Positions 28,695-37,759 of a stretch of 64,000 nucleotides of DNA are shown here, piece after piece. Position 1 is the stretch's first letter. The number at the start of each line of letters is the position of its first letter. The notes below the pieces were generated by a model. That model was not told the origin of the DNA and did not search any database. It saw nothing but the letters and a program-made list of their open reading frames with translations. This DNA comes from Kushneria avicenniae (GTDB lineage Bacteria; Pseudomonadota; Gammaproteobacteria; Pseudomonadales; Halomonadaceae), in the NCBI RefSeq assembly GCF_900112585.1, contig NZ_FOLY01000002.1, positions 620,001 through 684,000 of the forward strand, written 5' to 3'. The position numbers and the translations under genes were made by a program.

Positions 28695-29600
28695 TTACAG
28701 GGTGTCCGGTATGCCCAGAAATGACGTGTTGAGCGAGAAACCCAGGCCGATACGACGGTTGTAATGATCGTAATCGATCAGGCTCTCGCCGTAGCCTTCG
28801 TAATATTGAAGAAAGCCGCGGATCTTGCCATGCAGCGGAAATGAGTAATCCAGCTGATTACCGAAGTTCCCCTTGCCGGGATTGCCGCGAGCAAGCCATG
28901 TCACTTCGTGGCCGTTATCAAAAAGATAATTCAGAGTGATGTCGGCGTAGCCGACATAATTTTCGATATCCGGATTGTCATCATCCTTTTCGGATTCCGG
29001 TACACGCCAGAACGGTGCGACAGACAGTGTCAGGTTGCCCTTTTGCCAGATGCTGTCGACGTAGATACGATTCCAGCTGCGTGAAAGGGGATCCGAGCGG
29101 CCATTGGACTGATGCACCAGACCAACGCGGTTGGCCGTATTGGTCCAGCCACCCAGCATGCTGCTGTTATCGAAGCTCAGGAAAAGCTCCGGTTCATAGT
29201 TGGTTTCCCGGAATGGAGAAGAAGCGTCCGCATTGTAGGCCTGCCACCAGGAGCGCTGGGTATAGGCAAAATAAAGGTCACCGTTGTCGCCAAATATGTC
29301 ATCGAGAATGCCTACCTTGACGCTGAACTGGAACTTCACTTCGCCCTTGTCGATGCCGGCATCGTCAATTTCCCTGAAGTCATCGGCATTGGGGCGAGCG
29401 TTATAGGTATACGGCATCAGGTAGTTGCGCTTGTACACCGTAATGGCCACGGGATTCAACATGGCCTGACGTTCCAGCGCCTGGCGGTCGCGTTCCCTGA
29501 CGGATACATCGTCACCGTCGGTATCGGCATGTGCCTGAGAAGTGATCATCAAAATGCATGGCAGCAGTGCCAGCAACAGACGTTGAACACGGTGAGTCAT
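28695..29600 (-). CDS. pldA: Outer-membrane phospholipase A
   Basis: A 301-residue outer-membrane beta-barrel enzyme that hydrolyses phospholipids in the outer leaflet and maintains lipid asymmetry. A signal peptide (about 1-25, ending SQAHA) precedes the barrel. The catalytic triad is visible: H163 and S165 in GLVHQSNGRSDP and N177 in SRSWNRIY, each exactly 21 residues beyond E. coli H142, S144 and N156. The C-terminal stretch EGYGESLIDYDHYNRRIGLG is typical. It is divergent from mscK. MlaA, of the complementary asymmetry pathway, is encoded at 55525-56265. Confidence 0.95.
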   Translation of the reverse strand: MTHRVQRLLLALLPCILMITSQAHADTDGDDVSVRERDRQALERQAMLNPVAITVYKRNYLMPYTYNARPNADDFREIDDAGIDKGEVKFQFSVKVGILDDIFGDNGDLYFAYTQRSWWQAYNADASSPFRETNYEPELFLSFDNSSMLGGWTNTANRVGLVHQSNGRSDPLSRSWNRIYVDSIWQKGNLTLSVAPFWRVPESEKDDDNPDIENYVGYADITLNYLFDNGHEVTWLARGNPGKGNFGNQLDYSFPLHGKIRGFLQYYEGYGESLIDYDHYNRRIGLGFSLNTSFLGIPDTL

Positions 29601-29833
29601 AAGGATCCATTCCAGAGGTGACAGGCGTCGTGATGAGCTTATCATGGCGCCCTGAATTCGGCATGTTCGGCAGGTAACGCACCCGGCCGGGATAGCCATC
29701 GTTATCGGCATCTTCCGACAGGGTTTTAGTTATTTTGCCCTGGATCGATATTATGTATTTGCACAGGGTTCTAATCCAGAGATGTGTCTTTATGTGGGGT
29801 AAGGCCAGCGTGGTAACACCCGTCAAGGCCCCG

Positions 29834-32800
29834 ATGCGCCGGGGCATGCTGTGTTTAATGATATTGATGCTGTGGCTGTCAGCCCCCTGGGTGCTGGCCT
29901 CCGAGCAGGATATTCCCTCTCGTCAGTCGATCGACGAGCAGATACAGGCAATCGAGGGCAATGACAATCCAAGTGCGAGTGATCAGCAAGTGCTGGACAC
30001 GCTGGGTAAAACGCGTGATGCCCTTGAAGCGCTCGAAAATACACGACAGGAACAGATAGCGCTTGAAGACCGGGTGAATCAGGCCGATCGACAGCGGCGC
30101 CAGTACCAGAATCAGCTGCAGGGACTGGACAGTGATCAAACGCTGGACAGCGATACGCTGGGCAGAAGCTCGCTCGAGCAGCTCGAGCAGCGGCTGGGCA
30201 GCACCGTTGAAGATCTCAAGCGTCAGCAGGATCAGCTTACCGACGTCACACGGGCCTTGATCAGTGCGCAGACCCTGCCGGAGCGGGTGCAGGCCACCAT
30301 CAGCGATGCGCGGCGAGAGCAGCAAAAGCTCAGTGATTCGCTGGAACCCAGCGAGGGCAGCGCGCCGAGTGCCGAACAGAGACAGCTCATCAGTGCGCGC
30401 ATGGCGCTGCTGGATGCCCGCATCGAGCTGGGACAGCGTCAGCTGTCCAACAGTACGGTGCTGCGCGACGTCAATCAGATGCATCGGGAACTACTGTCAC
30501 GCCAGATCGATGTCAATCAGAACACGCTGCTGGTGCTGCAGGAGGCAATCAACCAGAAGCGCCGGGATGCCTCCGAACAGGCCATTGCCGAAGCGGCCCA
30601 CATCGGCGACAACGACCGGATCAGCAACCCTGTCGTCGATGAGGCCCGTGCTCAGAACCAGTCGCTGGCCCGGGAGCTTTTGAACACGACCGATCGTGCC
30701 AACACGATGATTCGCGACGGCATCAATACGCGTGCCCGGCTCGAGCAGGTCAGACAGGTCGAGCGCACGCTCAACGAGCAGATAGAGGCTTTGCGGGGAA
30801 GCCTTTTGCTGTCACGCGTGCTGCGCCAGCAGCGCGGCTCACTGCCGGATGTTCAGGATCAGAGCAGTCTTCAGGAAGAGATCGGCGACCTGCGACTGCG
30901 CCAGTTTGATATCGGACAGTCGCGCCAGGCGCTGGCCAACCCATCAAGCTATATCGACACTCAGCTGGAAAGCGAAGAGCCGCTGACTCCCCGGGCACGG
31001 CAGGTGCTGCTCCAGACGCTTGAGATGCGACGCGATCTGCTGGACCAGCTGGATCGGGAGTACGGCAACCTGCTGAGCCGGGCCATCGACGTTCAGCTCA
31101 ATCAGCAGCAGCTGGTGGACATCAGCCGCTCAGTGCGTGACACCATCGAAGAGCAGCTTTTCTGGGTCGCCAACGGCCAGCCGCTGGGCCTGTCCTGGCT
31201 CAGGGAACTGCCGATGCGAATGGGGCAGCAGCTGCTGGAAGGGCAGTGGTTTCAGACGCTGGGAACGCTCTGGGAAGTGCCGTCACCGCGCGCGCTGCTG
31301 GCCGTGCCGCTTTTGGTCGTGGCCGGCCTGATGGCCTTTTTTCGGCGGCGCATCAAGGCCTATCTACTGGAGCTGCACAACCAGATCGGCCGTCTCAAGC
31401 GTGATACGCAGCTGCATACGCCTCGAGCCATCCTGCTCAATCTGATTCTCTCTTCTACCACGCCGCTGATACTGCTCACGGCAGGCATTGGCCTGTGGCT
31501 GGGTGGAGAAGGCTTTGCCGTCTCGCTGGGGCGCGCGCTGTTGCAGCTGGCGCTGGCCTGGCAGGTCTTCGGGCTGATTCGGCGACTGCTGGTGCCCGAC
31601 GGCGTGGCCACACGCCACTTTCACTGGCCTGCGCCTTATGTGGATCGGCTGCGACGCAATATCTTCTGGCTGGGCTGCAGTGTGGCGCCGGTGGTTGTGG
31701 TGGCCAGCATTGCCGAGCAGGCCGATAGCCGGCTGTCGGAGCAGCCGCTGGCGCTTTTGATCATGCTGGCGGGACTGATGGGTATGAGCGTTTTCATGCT
31801 GCGTCTGATTCTGGCGCACGTACCCTGGATGGGGGTGCGGCTTTTCCGGCTGCTGCTGGGTGTCACGCTTGCCATGGTACCGCTGGCGCTGATCGGCATG
31901 ATTCTCTTTGGCTATGAATACACGGCCCTGCGTCTATGCGGCCGCTTTATTCTGACGCTCTACATTCTGGCGCTGTGGTTGCTCGTCGAGGCCAGCGTGG
32001 TGCGCGGGCTGGCAGTGGCCGCTCGGCGGCTGGCCTATCGTCGCGCCGTGGCGCGTCGCCGGGCGCAGGGGCGCGACGGCGCCGCCGAAAGCGGCGTGGA
32101 TCTGGTCGAGGAGCCACCGCTGGACATGGAGCAGGTCAATCAGCAGTCGCTGCGATTGTCCAAGCTGATCCTGTTTTTGATCTTTATCAGCGTGCTGTAT
32201 CTGGTCTGGGCCGATCTGCTGGGCGTGCTCTCCTATCTGGATAACGTCAGCATCGGTCAGATCAGCGAAAGCGATGCCGCCGGCGGCAGCGTCAACGTGG
32301 TCACGCTTGCTGATCTCATGACCGCCCTGATCATCATCGGGTTGATGGTCATCATGGCGCGCAACCTGCCCGGGCTTCTGGAAGTCATGGTGCTGTCGCG
32401 GCTCAATCTCAAGCAGGGCAGTGCCTACGCGGTCACTTCGCTTTTGTCCTACACCATTGTCGGTAGTGGCATCGTGGCAGCGCTGGGGACGCTGGGGGTC
32501 ACCTGGGACAAGCTGCAGTGGCTGGTGGCGGCGCTGTCGGTCGGTCTGGGTTTTGGTCTTCAGGAGATCTTTGCCAACTTCATTTCGGGTCTGATCATTT
32601 TGTTCGAGCGCCCGATCAGAATCGGCGACACCATTACGCTGGGCAACCTGCACGGTACGGTCAGCCGGATCCGCATCCGGGCTACCACGGTGACGGATTT
32701 TGATCGCAAGGAGATCATCATCCCCAACAAGACCTTCGTGACCGATCAGCTGATCAACTGGTCGCTGACCGACAACATCACCCGGGTTGTGCTGACCTTC

Positions 32801-33199
32801 GGCGTGGCGCACGGTACCGATCTTGATCTTGCCCACCGGATTCTACGTCGCATTGCCGATGAGCATCCCAGGGTGCTGACCGATCCCGAGCCACAGGTGT
32901 TCTGCATGGCCTACAGCCAGAGCGCCTTCAACTTCGAGCTGCGCGTATTCGTCAACGAGCTGATCGATCGTCTGGTGGTTACCGACGAGATCAACCGTCG
33001 GGTCGATGCCGAGTTCAAGGCCAACAAGCTGCGCGTGGCCTTCCAGCAGATGGATGTCTGGCTGCACAACGAGAAGGGCGAAAAGCGTCTGGTCCAGCAG
33101 CAGTCGGCGAAGAACGGGCGACCGCTGCCTCATGCCAGCACGCCTCATGACAATGACCCCGGCGACGCCGACACCGGAGAGGCCGGGCAGACGCCCTGA
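29834..33199 (+). CDS. mscK: Large mechanosensitive channel MscK/KefA type
   Basis: From ATG 29834 (CAAGG five bases upstream) it has 1,121 residues, against 1,120 for E. coli MscK, and begins with a signal peptide (MRRGMLCLMILMLWLSAP). An upstream ATG at 29792 is possible. A long coiled-coil periplasmic domain fills residues 25-450, followed by about eleven membrane segments. The MscS-like pore and beta domain near 890-960 contains LSVGLGFGLQEIFANFISG and ERPIRIGDTITLG. It releases solutes on hypo-osmotic shock, which fits a halophile. It converges on tlyA with only eight bases between the stops. Confidence 0.93.
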   Translation: MRRGMLCLMILMLWLSAPWVLASEQDIPSRQSIDEQIQAIEGNDNPSASDQQVLDTLGKTRDALEALENTRQEQIALEDRVNQADRQRRQYQNQLQGLDSDQTLDSDTLGRSSLEQLEQRLGSTVEDLKRQQDQLTDVTRALISAQTLPERVQATISDARREQQKLSDSLEPSEGSAPSAEQRQLISARMALLDARIELGQRQLSNSTVLRDVNQMHRELLSRQIDVNQNTLLVLQEAINQKRRDASEQAIAEAAHIGDNDRISNPVVDEARAQNQSLARELLNTTDRANTMIRDGINTRARLEQVRQVERTLNEQIEALRGSLLLSRVLRQQRGSLPDVQDQSSLQEEIGDLRLRQFDIGQSRQALANPSSYIDTQLESEEPLTPRARQVLLQTLEMRRDLLDQLDREYGNLLSRAIDVQLNQQQLVDISRSVRDTIEEQLFWVANGQPLGLSWLRELPMRMGQQLLEGQWFQTLGTLWEVPSPRALLAVPLLVVAGLMAFFRRRIKAYLLELHNQIGRLKRDTQLHTPRAILLNLILSSTTPLILLTAGIGLWLGGEGFAVSLGRALLQLALAWQVFGLIRRLLVPDGVATRHFHWPAPYVDRLRRNIFWLGCSVAPVVVVASIAEQADSRLSEQPLALLIMLAGLMGMSVFMLRLILAHVPWMGVRLFRLLLGVTLAMVPLALIGMILFGYEYTALRLCGRFILTLYILALWLLVEASVVRGLAVAARRLAYRRAVARRRAQGRDGAAESGVDLVEEPPLDMEQVNQQSLRLSKLILFLIFISVLYLVWADLLGVLSYLDNVSIGQISESDAAGGSVNVVTLADLMTALIIIGLMVIMARNLPGLLEVMVLSRLNLKQGSAYAVTSLLSYTIVGSGIVAALGTLGVTWDKLQWLVAALSVGLGFGLQEIFANFISGLIILFERPIRIGDTITLGNLHGTVSRIRIRATTVTDFDRKEIIIPNKTFVTDQLINWSLTDNITRVVLTFGVAHGTDLDLAHRILRRIADEHPRVLTDPEPQVFCMAYSQSAFNFELRVFVNELIDRLVVTDEINRRVDAEFKANKLRVAFQQMDVWLHNEKGEKRLVQQQSAKNGRPLPHASTPHDNDPGDADTGEAGQTP

Positions 33200-33207
33200 G
33201 TATCGAC

Positions 33208-33978
33208 TCAGTCAGCGGCTCGCGTGGCGTGCATTAAAAATTCCCGGTTGCCGTCACCACCGGTAATCGGGCTGTCGCCCCAGTAGTGCAGCTCAAACCC
33301 GACCTGTCGGCAGCACGTGCGCAGACGCGTTTCGACCTGATCAAAGTGGCGCGCATCGCGCACGATGCCGCCGCTGCCGATCTGCTCGGGCGACAGTTCG
33401 AACTGCGGTTTGACCAGACTGAGCAGATGCGCGCCTGTCGGCAGCAGGCGCGCCAGCTCCGGAAGGATCAGCGTCTGCGAGATAAACGACACGTCCATGA
33501 CGGCGCCTGTCAGTCCGTCGGGCGCCAGTCCCATGATGGTGTCGATTGGCAGCTGGCGCGCATTGACGCTTTCCAGACAGTGCACGCGTTCGTCTTCGCG
33601 CAGTAGCGGGTCCAGCTGGTCATGGCCGACCTCGATGCCGATGACGCGCGCGGCGCCGTGCTGCAGCAGACAGTCGGTAAACCCGCCCGTCGACTGGCCG
33701 ACATCCACAAACGCGCGCCCCTCGGGCGCCATGCCGGAGGCCGCGAGCAGGGCCTCGAGCTTGAGCCCCGCCCGCGAGACGTAGCGCTCCTCGGGGTCTT
33801 CCACGACATGAAACTCACTCTCTTCAGGCAGCTTCTCGCCGGGGCGGGTCAGGGTGCGTGACTGACCCTGCTGGATCAGCTGGACCCGGCCGTGGCGAAT
33901 CAGGCGCTGGGCGCGTGTGCGTGATCGGACCAGCGCCTGAGCCACCAGCAGCTGATCGACACGTAACATCCTGCTCAT
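33208..33978 (-). CDS. tlyA: TlyA family rRNA 2'-O-methyltransferase / hemolysin-like protein
   Basis: A 256-residue protein with an N-terminal S4 RNA-binding domain (MLRVDQLLVAQALVRSRTRA) and a FtsJ-like SAM domain (VDVGQSTGGFTDCLLQHGA near 88-106). Catalytic residues of the K-D-K-E type appear in RAGLKLEAL, MDVSFIS and LVKPQFEL. TlyA methylates 16S and/or 23S rRNA riboses in mycobacteria; the target here is unknown. ATG 33978 has AGGACC upstream; a second ATG lies nine bases in. It is monocistronic on the minus strand. Confidence 0.9.
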   Translation of the reverse strand: MSRMLRVDQLLVAQALVRSRTRAQRLIRHGRVQLIQQGQSRTLTRPGEKLPEESEFHVVEDPEERYVSRAGLKLEALLAASGMAPEGRAFVDVGQSTGGFTDCLLQHGAARVIGIEVGHDQLDPLLREDERVHCLESVNARQLPIDTIMGLAPDGLTGAVMDVSFISQTLILPELARLLPTGAHLLSLVKPQFELSPEQIGSGGIVRDARHFDQVETRLRTCCRQVGFELHYWGDSPITGGDGNREFLMHATRAAD

Positions 33979-34042
33979 GATCAGGTCCTGCAATACAAGG
34001 GGGAAATGGATCGGGCGCAAGTGGCAGGGCGCCTTCGGGCCG

Positions 34043-35170
34043 CTATTCTACATCGCCTTTCACGGCCTGCGGGGGAAAAGCGCCATGACGGCCAAAGATC
34101 GTCTGCCAGCGATCCAGCACGGCCTCGCGCTTGAGCGGGTCGATCAGTGCGAGCAGTCCCGGTGTCAGTGCAATGGGGGCCAGCGATTCGTCATGTTCTG
34201 CCGAGGCGCGCCGGATCAGCAGCGGACTGCCCAGCGGCGTTTGCGTGGTCATGATCTGCTGGCCTTCGCTTGAGGTGATAAAGCGCAGGAAGCGCCGCGC
34301 CGTTTCGGGATGTGGGGCGCTGGCGGGGATCAGTGCCAGCCGCTGCAGCGCCAGTGCGTAATCAGTCGGTACCTGCAGCGCCAGTTCGGGATGCTCGCGC
34401 ACGACGCGACGGGCGTAGGAGCCGATCAGGTTGTAGCCGATCAGATAGCGCCCCTTGATCAGGCCATCGAGCATGTCGGCCGTAGTGTCCTGCAGTCGGG
34501 TATCGGTGTCGCCCATGGCGTCGAACAGTGCCCAGGCTTCCTGAGAGCGCGCCACATCCTGAGCCACCGCCATGAATCCGGTCGGGCTTCGGGCAGGGTT
34601 ATAGGTGACAACGCGACCTCTCAGCGCTTCGCGCTGTTGCGTCAGAAGGGCCAGCAGGCCGGCGTGATCTGCCGGGGGCGGGGCGATATCGGCAAGTTCC
34701 CGGCGATAAACCATGACCAGGGATTCATGGGTCAGCCCGATCAGTTCATTCCGCCAGCGAGCGTCCTGTGGCCAGTCGGGATTGATGGCGCCATCGCCCA
34801 GCGGCCGGGCCAGCCCTGCGTTGGCCAGACGGTACTGCTGGGCCATGGCCGAGGACATCAAAAGATCGACATTGGGCGGTATACGGTCGGGTGTCGGCCG
34901 CGGGCCGAGCGACGCGTCGCGATAGTTCAGCGTGATCTGCGGAAAGCGTTGATGAAACGCCTCAAGTACCGGACGCAGAATTTCGGCCTCTACAACGCCC
35001 TGAATGTTGAGACGCTCGCGGCGGCTGCCGGGAAAGTGCAGGTGCCCTCTTGAGCGTGTGAGAACATCATCCGAGGGCGCAAGGGCGTCATCGGCACCGG
35101 CGGCCGTGACAGAAGCCAGCAGCGCTGTGGCCAGCACGAGGCCGACGACAATCCTGGAAAGTCCCGGCAT
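34043..35170 (-). CDS. Periplasmic ABC-type solute-binding protein in a two-component operon
   Basis: A 375-residue exported protein: signal peptide about 1-26 (MPGLSRIVVGLVLATALLAS), then a two-lobed fold resembling extracellular solute-binding proteins for iron or other anions (PNVDLLMSSAMAQQYRLANA, YNPARSPTGFMAVAQDVARS, GYNLIGSYARR). Its ATG shares a base with the kinase stop (TGATG), so it is translationally coupled to the sensor kinase. No permease or ATPase gene is adjacent. It may therefore act as a ligand-sensing accessory of the kinase rather than in uptake. The ligand is unknown. Confidence 0.82.
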   Translation of the reverse strand: MPGLSRIVVGLVLATALLASVTAAGADDALAPSDDVLTRSRGHLHFPGSRRERLNIQGVVEAEILRPVLEAFHQRFPQITLNYRDASLGPRPTPDRIPPNVDLLMSSAMAQQYRLANAGLARPLGDGAINPDWPQDARWRNELIGLTHESLVMVYRRELADIAPPPADHAGLLALLTQQREALRGRVVTYNPARSPTGFMAVAQDVARSQEAWALFDAMGDTDTRLQDTTADMLDGLIKGRYLIGYNLIGSYARRVVREHPELALQVPTDYALALQRLALIPASAPHPETARRFLRFITSSEGQQIMTTQTPLGSPLLIRRASAEHDESLAPIALTPGLLALIDPLKREAVLDRWQTIFGRHGAFPPQAVKGDVE

Positions 35171-36537
35171 CAGGAATGCTCCTCGGGCAGGTGCAGGCCG
35201 ATCATGAAATGACCTTCAGACGTATGGCGCATGACGATGTGGCCACCGTGAGCCCGGGCCACGCCATCGGCAATGGCCAGTCCCAGCCCGCTGCCAGTGC
35301 CCTGTTCCTCACAGCGGTGAAACGGACGCAGAGCGTCTGTCTGCGCCTCGGCGCTGATACCCGGGCCGTCGTCCTCGACATAAAGGGTGCGGGTTGCGGC
35401 ATCGATGCCCACGGTGATCTGACTGCGGGCATGGCGCAGGGCGTTGTCGATCAGGTTGCTCAGCGCTTCTTCAATCTGCCAGGCATCGGCGTTCACCGAC
35501 ATTGCCGGGCATGGATCGATGAGCCCCAGGTCGATACCGCAGCGATCGGCGGCGGACAGAAGGCGCAGTACCTGCTCGCGGGCCAGCGTCTCCAGCGCTA
35601 CCGGGTGACGCGTCAAGGGCGCTTCGGGCGAGTCGAGGCGCGTCAGCGACAGCAGCTGCTCGGCCAGCCGGGTAGCGCGATGGGTGCCGTCCTGTATCTC
35701 CTGCAGGGCCTGCTGCCAGCGAGCGGCATCATGACTTCGAAGGGCCAGCTCTGCGCTGGCGGCGATACCGGCCAGCGGGGTGCGCAGCTGATGCGAGGCA
35801 TCGCCGATAAAGCGCTGCTCGTGGATACGTACCTGACGCTGTCGGGTGAGCAGGGCATTCAGCGCGGCGAGCAGCTCTTCAAGCTCTCTTGGAACACGGA
35901 CATCGATTGAAGAGAGATCGTGCGCCGCGCGCGCCCTGAGTCGCACACGCAGGTGTTCAAGCGGGCTCAGCGCCAGCCGCAGGGTGATCAGAAGTCCCGC
36001 GACGGCCAGCATCACAATGCCGATCAGGCGCAGGCTGCTGTCGCGAAAGAGCTGAAGCGCCATGGCACGACGCGCCTCCAGCGTATGGGCCACCAGCAGG
36101 GTATAGGGTTCTCGATGATGCCAGCCGGTCAGACGCGCGCCCAGTGCTCCGACCCGTAGCGACAGGCCGTCAAGCGTCGCCGAAAAGGCTTCAAAGGTAC
36201 CCGGCGCGGGGAGTGCTTTTGTCAGTGCTGCCAGATCCGCATTGCCGCTGATGGGGTGGCCTGCATGATCGACAAGCGTATAGAAAACGCGCTCGTCACC
36301 TTGTGGTGCCAGCATGTTCAGCGCCGAGGCGGGCACATCGAACCAGAGACGGTTGTCGCGCCAGCTGACGTGATCGCTCATGACCTGTGCCGCCGATGTC
36401 AGCAGACGGTCATGGGCACGATCAGCGCTGCGCCGGGCACTGTGCCACGACTGAAGCAGCAGCAGTGAACAGATCAGCAGCAGGATCAGGGAGAGTCCGC
36501 CCAGCAGGCGGCGGTGCAGACTGGCGGACGGCTTCAT
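35170..36537 (-). CDS. Sensor histidine kinase, TctE-like
   Basis: A 455-residue membrane kinase. TM1 is at about 12-29, the periplasmic sensor (2CSK-like) at 30-165 and TM2 at about 170-188, followed by a HAMP-like linker. The phosphorylated histidine is in FIGDASHQLRTPLAGI near 245. The ATPase domain has the N-box NLIDNALRHA near 365, G1 VEDDGPGIS and G2 GTGSGLGLAIA. It resembles TctE/QseC-type kinases. It starts three bases after the regulator stop and overlaps the binding-protein gene, so all three act together. Confidence 0.9.
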   Translation of the reverse strand: MKPSASLHRRLLGGLSLILLLICSLLLLQSWHSARRSADRAHDRLLTSAAQVMSDHVSWRDNRLWFDVPASALNMLAPQGDERVFYTLVDHAGHPISGNADLAALTKALPAPGTFEAFSATLDGLSLRVGALGARLTGWHHREPYTLLVAHTLEARRAMALQLFRDSSLRLIGIVMLAVAGLLITLRLALSPLEHLRVRLRARAAHDLSSIDVRVPRELEELLAALNALLTRQRQVRIHEQRFIGDASHQLRTPLAGIAASAELALRSHDAARWQQALQEIQDGTHRATRLAEQLLSLTRLDSPEAPLTRHPVALETLAREQVLRLLSAADRCGIDLGLIDPCPAMSVNADAWQIEEALSNLIDNALRHARSQITVGIDAATRTLYVEDDGPGISAEAQTDALRPFHRCEEQGTGSGLGLAIADGVARAHGGHIVMRHTSEGHFMIGLHLPEEHS

Positions 36538-36540
36538 GAG

Positions 36541-37209
36541 TCAGTGCTGCTCCAGACGATAGCCCATGCCGCGCACGGTGCGGATCCGAAGGTCGCTACC
36601 GTCAAGACGACGGCGCAGCCGGTGCACATATACTTCCAGGGCGTTGTCGCCCGGCGTCTCGTCATCGCCAAAGGTATCCGCCATCAGCTCGGCGCGGCTG
36701 ATGATCTGCTCACTGCGGCGCAGCAGACACGCCAGCAGACGTTGTTCGCGGGTCGGCAGTGCCAGCGCTGTTCCCTTCAGCTCAAGACGCTGGGTTGAAA
36801 CGTGCAGCGCCAGCTGGCCCAGCCGGATAGTATCCGGCGCCGTTGGCCGGGCGCGGCGTAAAAGTGCACGTACCCGGGCCTCGAATTCGTCGAGCGAGAA
36901 GGGTTTGGTGAGATAGTCATCGGCCCCCAGGTCGAGGCCCGCCACGCGGTCCTCGATCGAGGCACGTGCGGTCAGGATCAGCACCGGGGTCTGGACGTCG
37001 TGCTGGCGTAGCGTGGTCAGCACTTCAAGCCCGCTGCGGTGGGGTAGGTTCAGATCCAGAACGATCAGATCAAACTGTCCGGGCGTGGCGAGATGATCGC
37101 AGGCGTGATCGCCTCGGGTGATGACCTTGAGCTGCTCGTCGTGGGTCAGCAAAAGGGTTTCAAGGGATCGTGCCAGCAGCACGTCGTCCTCAATGAGCAG
37201 TAGCGCCAT
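36541..37209 (-). CDS. OmpR/TctD-family response regulator
   Basis: A 222-residue regulator: receiver domain 1-115 with acidic pair E8/D9, phosphoacceptor D52 in LIVLDLNLPHRSG and lysine in DYLTKPF near 102, then a winged-helix DNA-binding domain (LPTREQRLLACLLRRSEQII and ALEVYVHRLRRRLDG). ATG 37209 gives the standard family start MALLLIEDD; the frame extends eight codons further without need. First gene of the operon with its kinase and the solute-binding protein. Target genes are unknown. Confidence 0.92.
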   Translation of the reverse strand: MALLLIEDDVLLARSLETLLLTHDEQLKVITRGDHACDHLATPGQFDLIVLDLNLPHRSGLEVLTTLRQHDVQTPVLILTARASIEDRVAGLDLGADDYLTKPFSLDEFEARVRALLRRARPTAPDTIRLGQLALHVSTQRLELKGTALALPTREQRLLACLLRRSEQIISRAELMADTFGDDETPGDNALEVYVHRLRRRLDGSDLRIRTVRGMGYRLEQH

Positions 37210-37298
37210 GAAGGCTCCGCAGCAACTGAACATGAAACCGTCAGTCTACCCTGGTCGGCCCGTGTCTCACGACGGTTGTGATCCCCGAGCGGCATGGC

Positions 37299-37327
37299 TT
37301 GCGATGGGTCGGTTGCGCTGATAAGAT
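37299..37327 (+). promoter_or_regulatory. Possible sigma-70 promoter for ffs
   Basis: TTGCGA, a 17-base spacer and TAAGAT, about 64 bases before the mature 4.5S RNA 5' end. Confidence 0.4.
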
Positions 37328-37390
37328 GCGCGCTCGGTTGATCGGGGCAGGTCGCAGCCCGGCCTTTAAAGCCTTCTGATCTCCGGTAAT

Positions 37391-37505
37391 GGTGGCCCTT
37401 AATGGTCCTCTCGCAACGCGATATCGCGAACCCCGCCAGGCCCGGAAGGGAGCAACGGTAGTGATGGATGCGTGTGCCGGGATGTGGCTGTTGAGGGTCG
37501 CCACC
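37391..37505 (+). ncRNA. ffs: 4.5S RNA, bacterial signal recognition particle RNA
   Basis: About 115 bases whose ends (ggtggccct and agggtcgccacc) pair to form the long hairpin. The conserved apical core CAGGCCCGGAAGGGAGCA and the stem segment tgcgtgtgccgggatgt match E. coli 4.5S RNA. It binds Ffh for cotranslational membrane targeting. It stands upstream of dnaX. Confidence 0.93.
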
Positions 37506-37649
37506 CTCTCCTGCGAATGATCTCCCCTGTATCTGTTTCCCGATGACGGCTTGCTGGCCGGCATACCCGTATTGCCCGCATTCCATCGCTCGCCCATGTC
37601 GAAATATTGCCCGCATCATGTCGAAACACTGGCCACTTGTCGGGATCGA

Positions 37650-37678
37650 TTGGCGCATGTCCGTCCAGCCGATAGAAT
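37650..37678 (+). promoter_or_regulatory. Possible promoter for dnaX
   Basis: TTGGCG, a 17-base spacer and TAGAAT, 82 bases upstream of the dnaX ATG. Confidence 0.4.
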
Positions 37679-37759
37679 GGGTTGTCCTATCCATACCGGA
37701 TCGACGTCCATTGCTGGCACGTCGACACACCACCGCTTTATTACAGGCTATAGCGCTGC

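Noticed and set aside
31934-32836. Minus-strand frame opposite the MscK pore region
   Set aside because: Composition (His, Gln, Asp rich) is typical of a frame shadow; the plus strand encodes conserved membrane segments.
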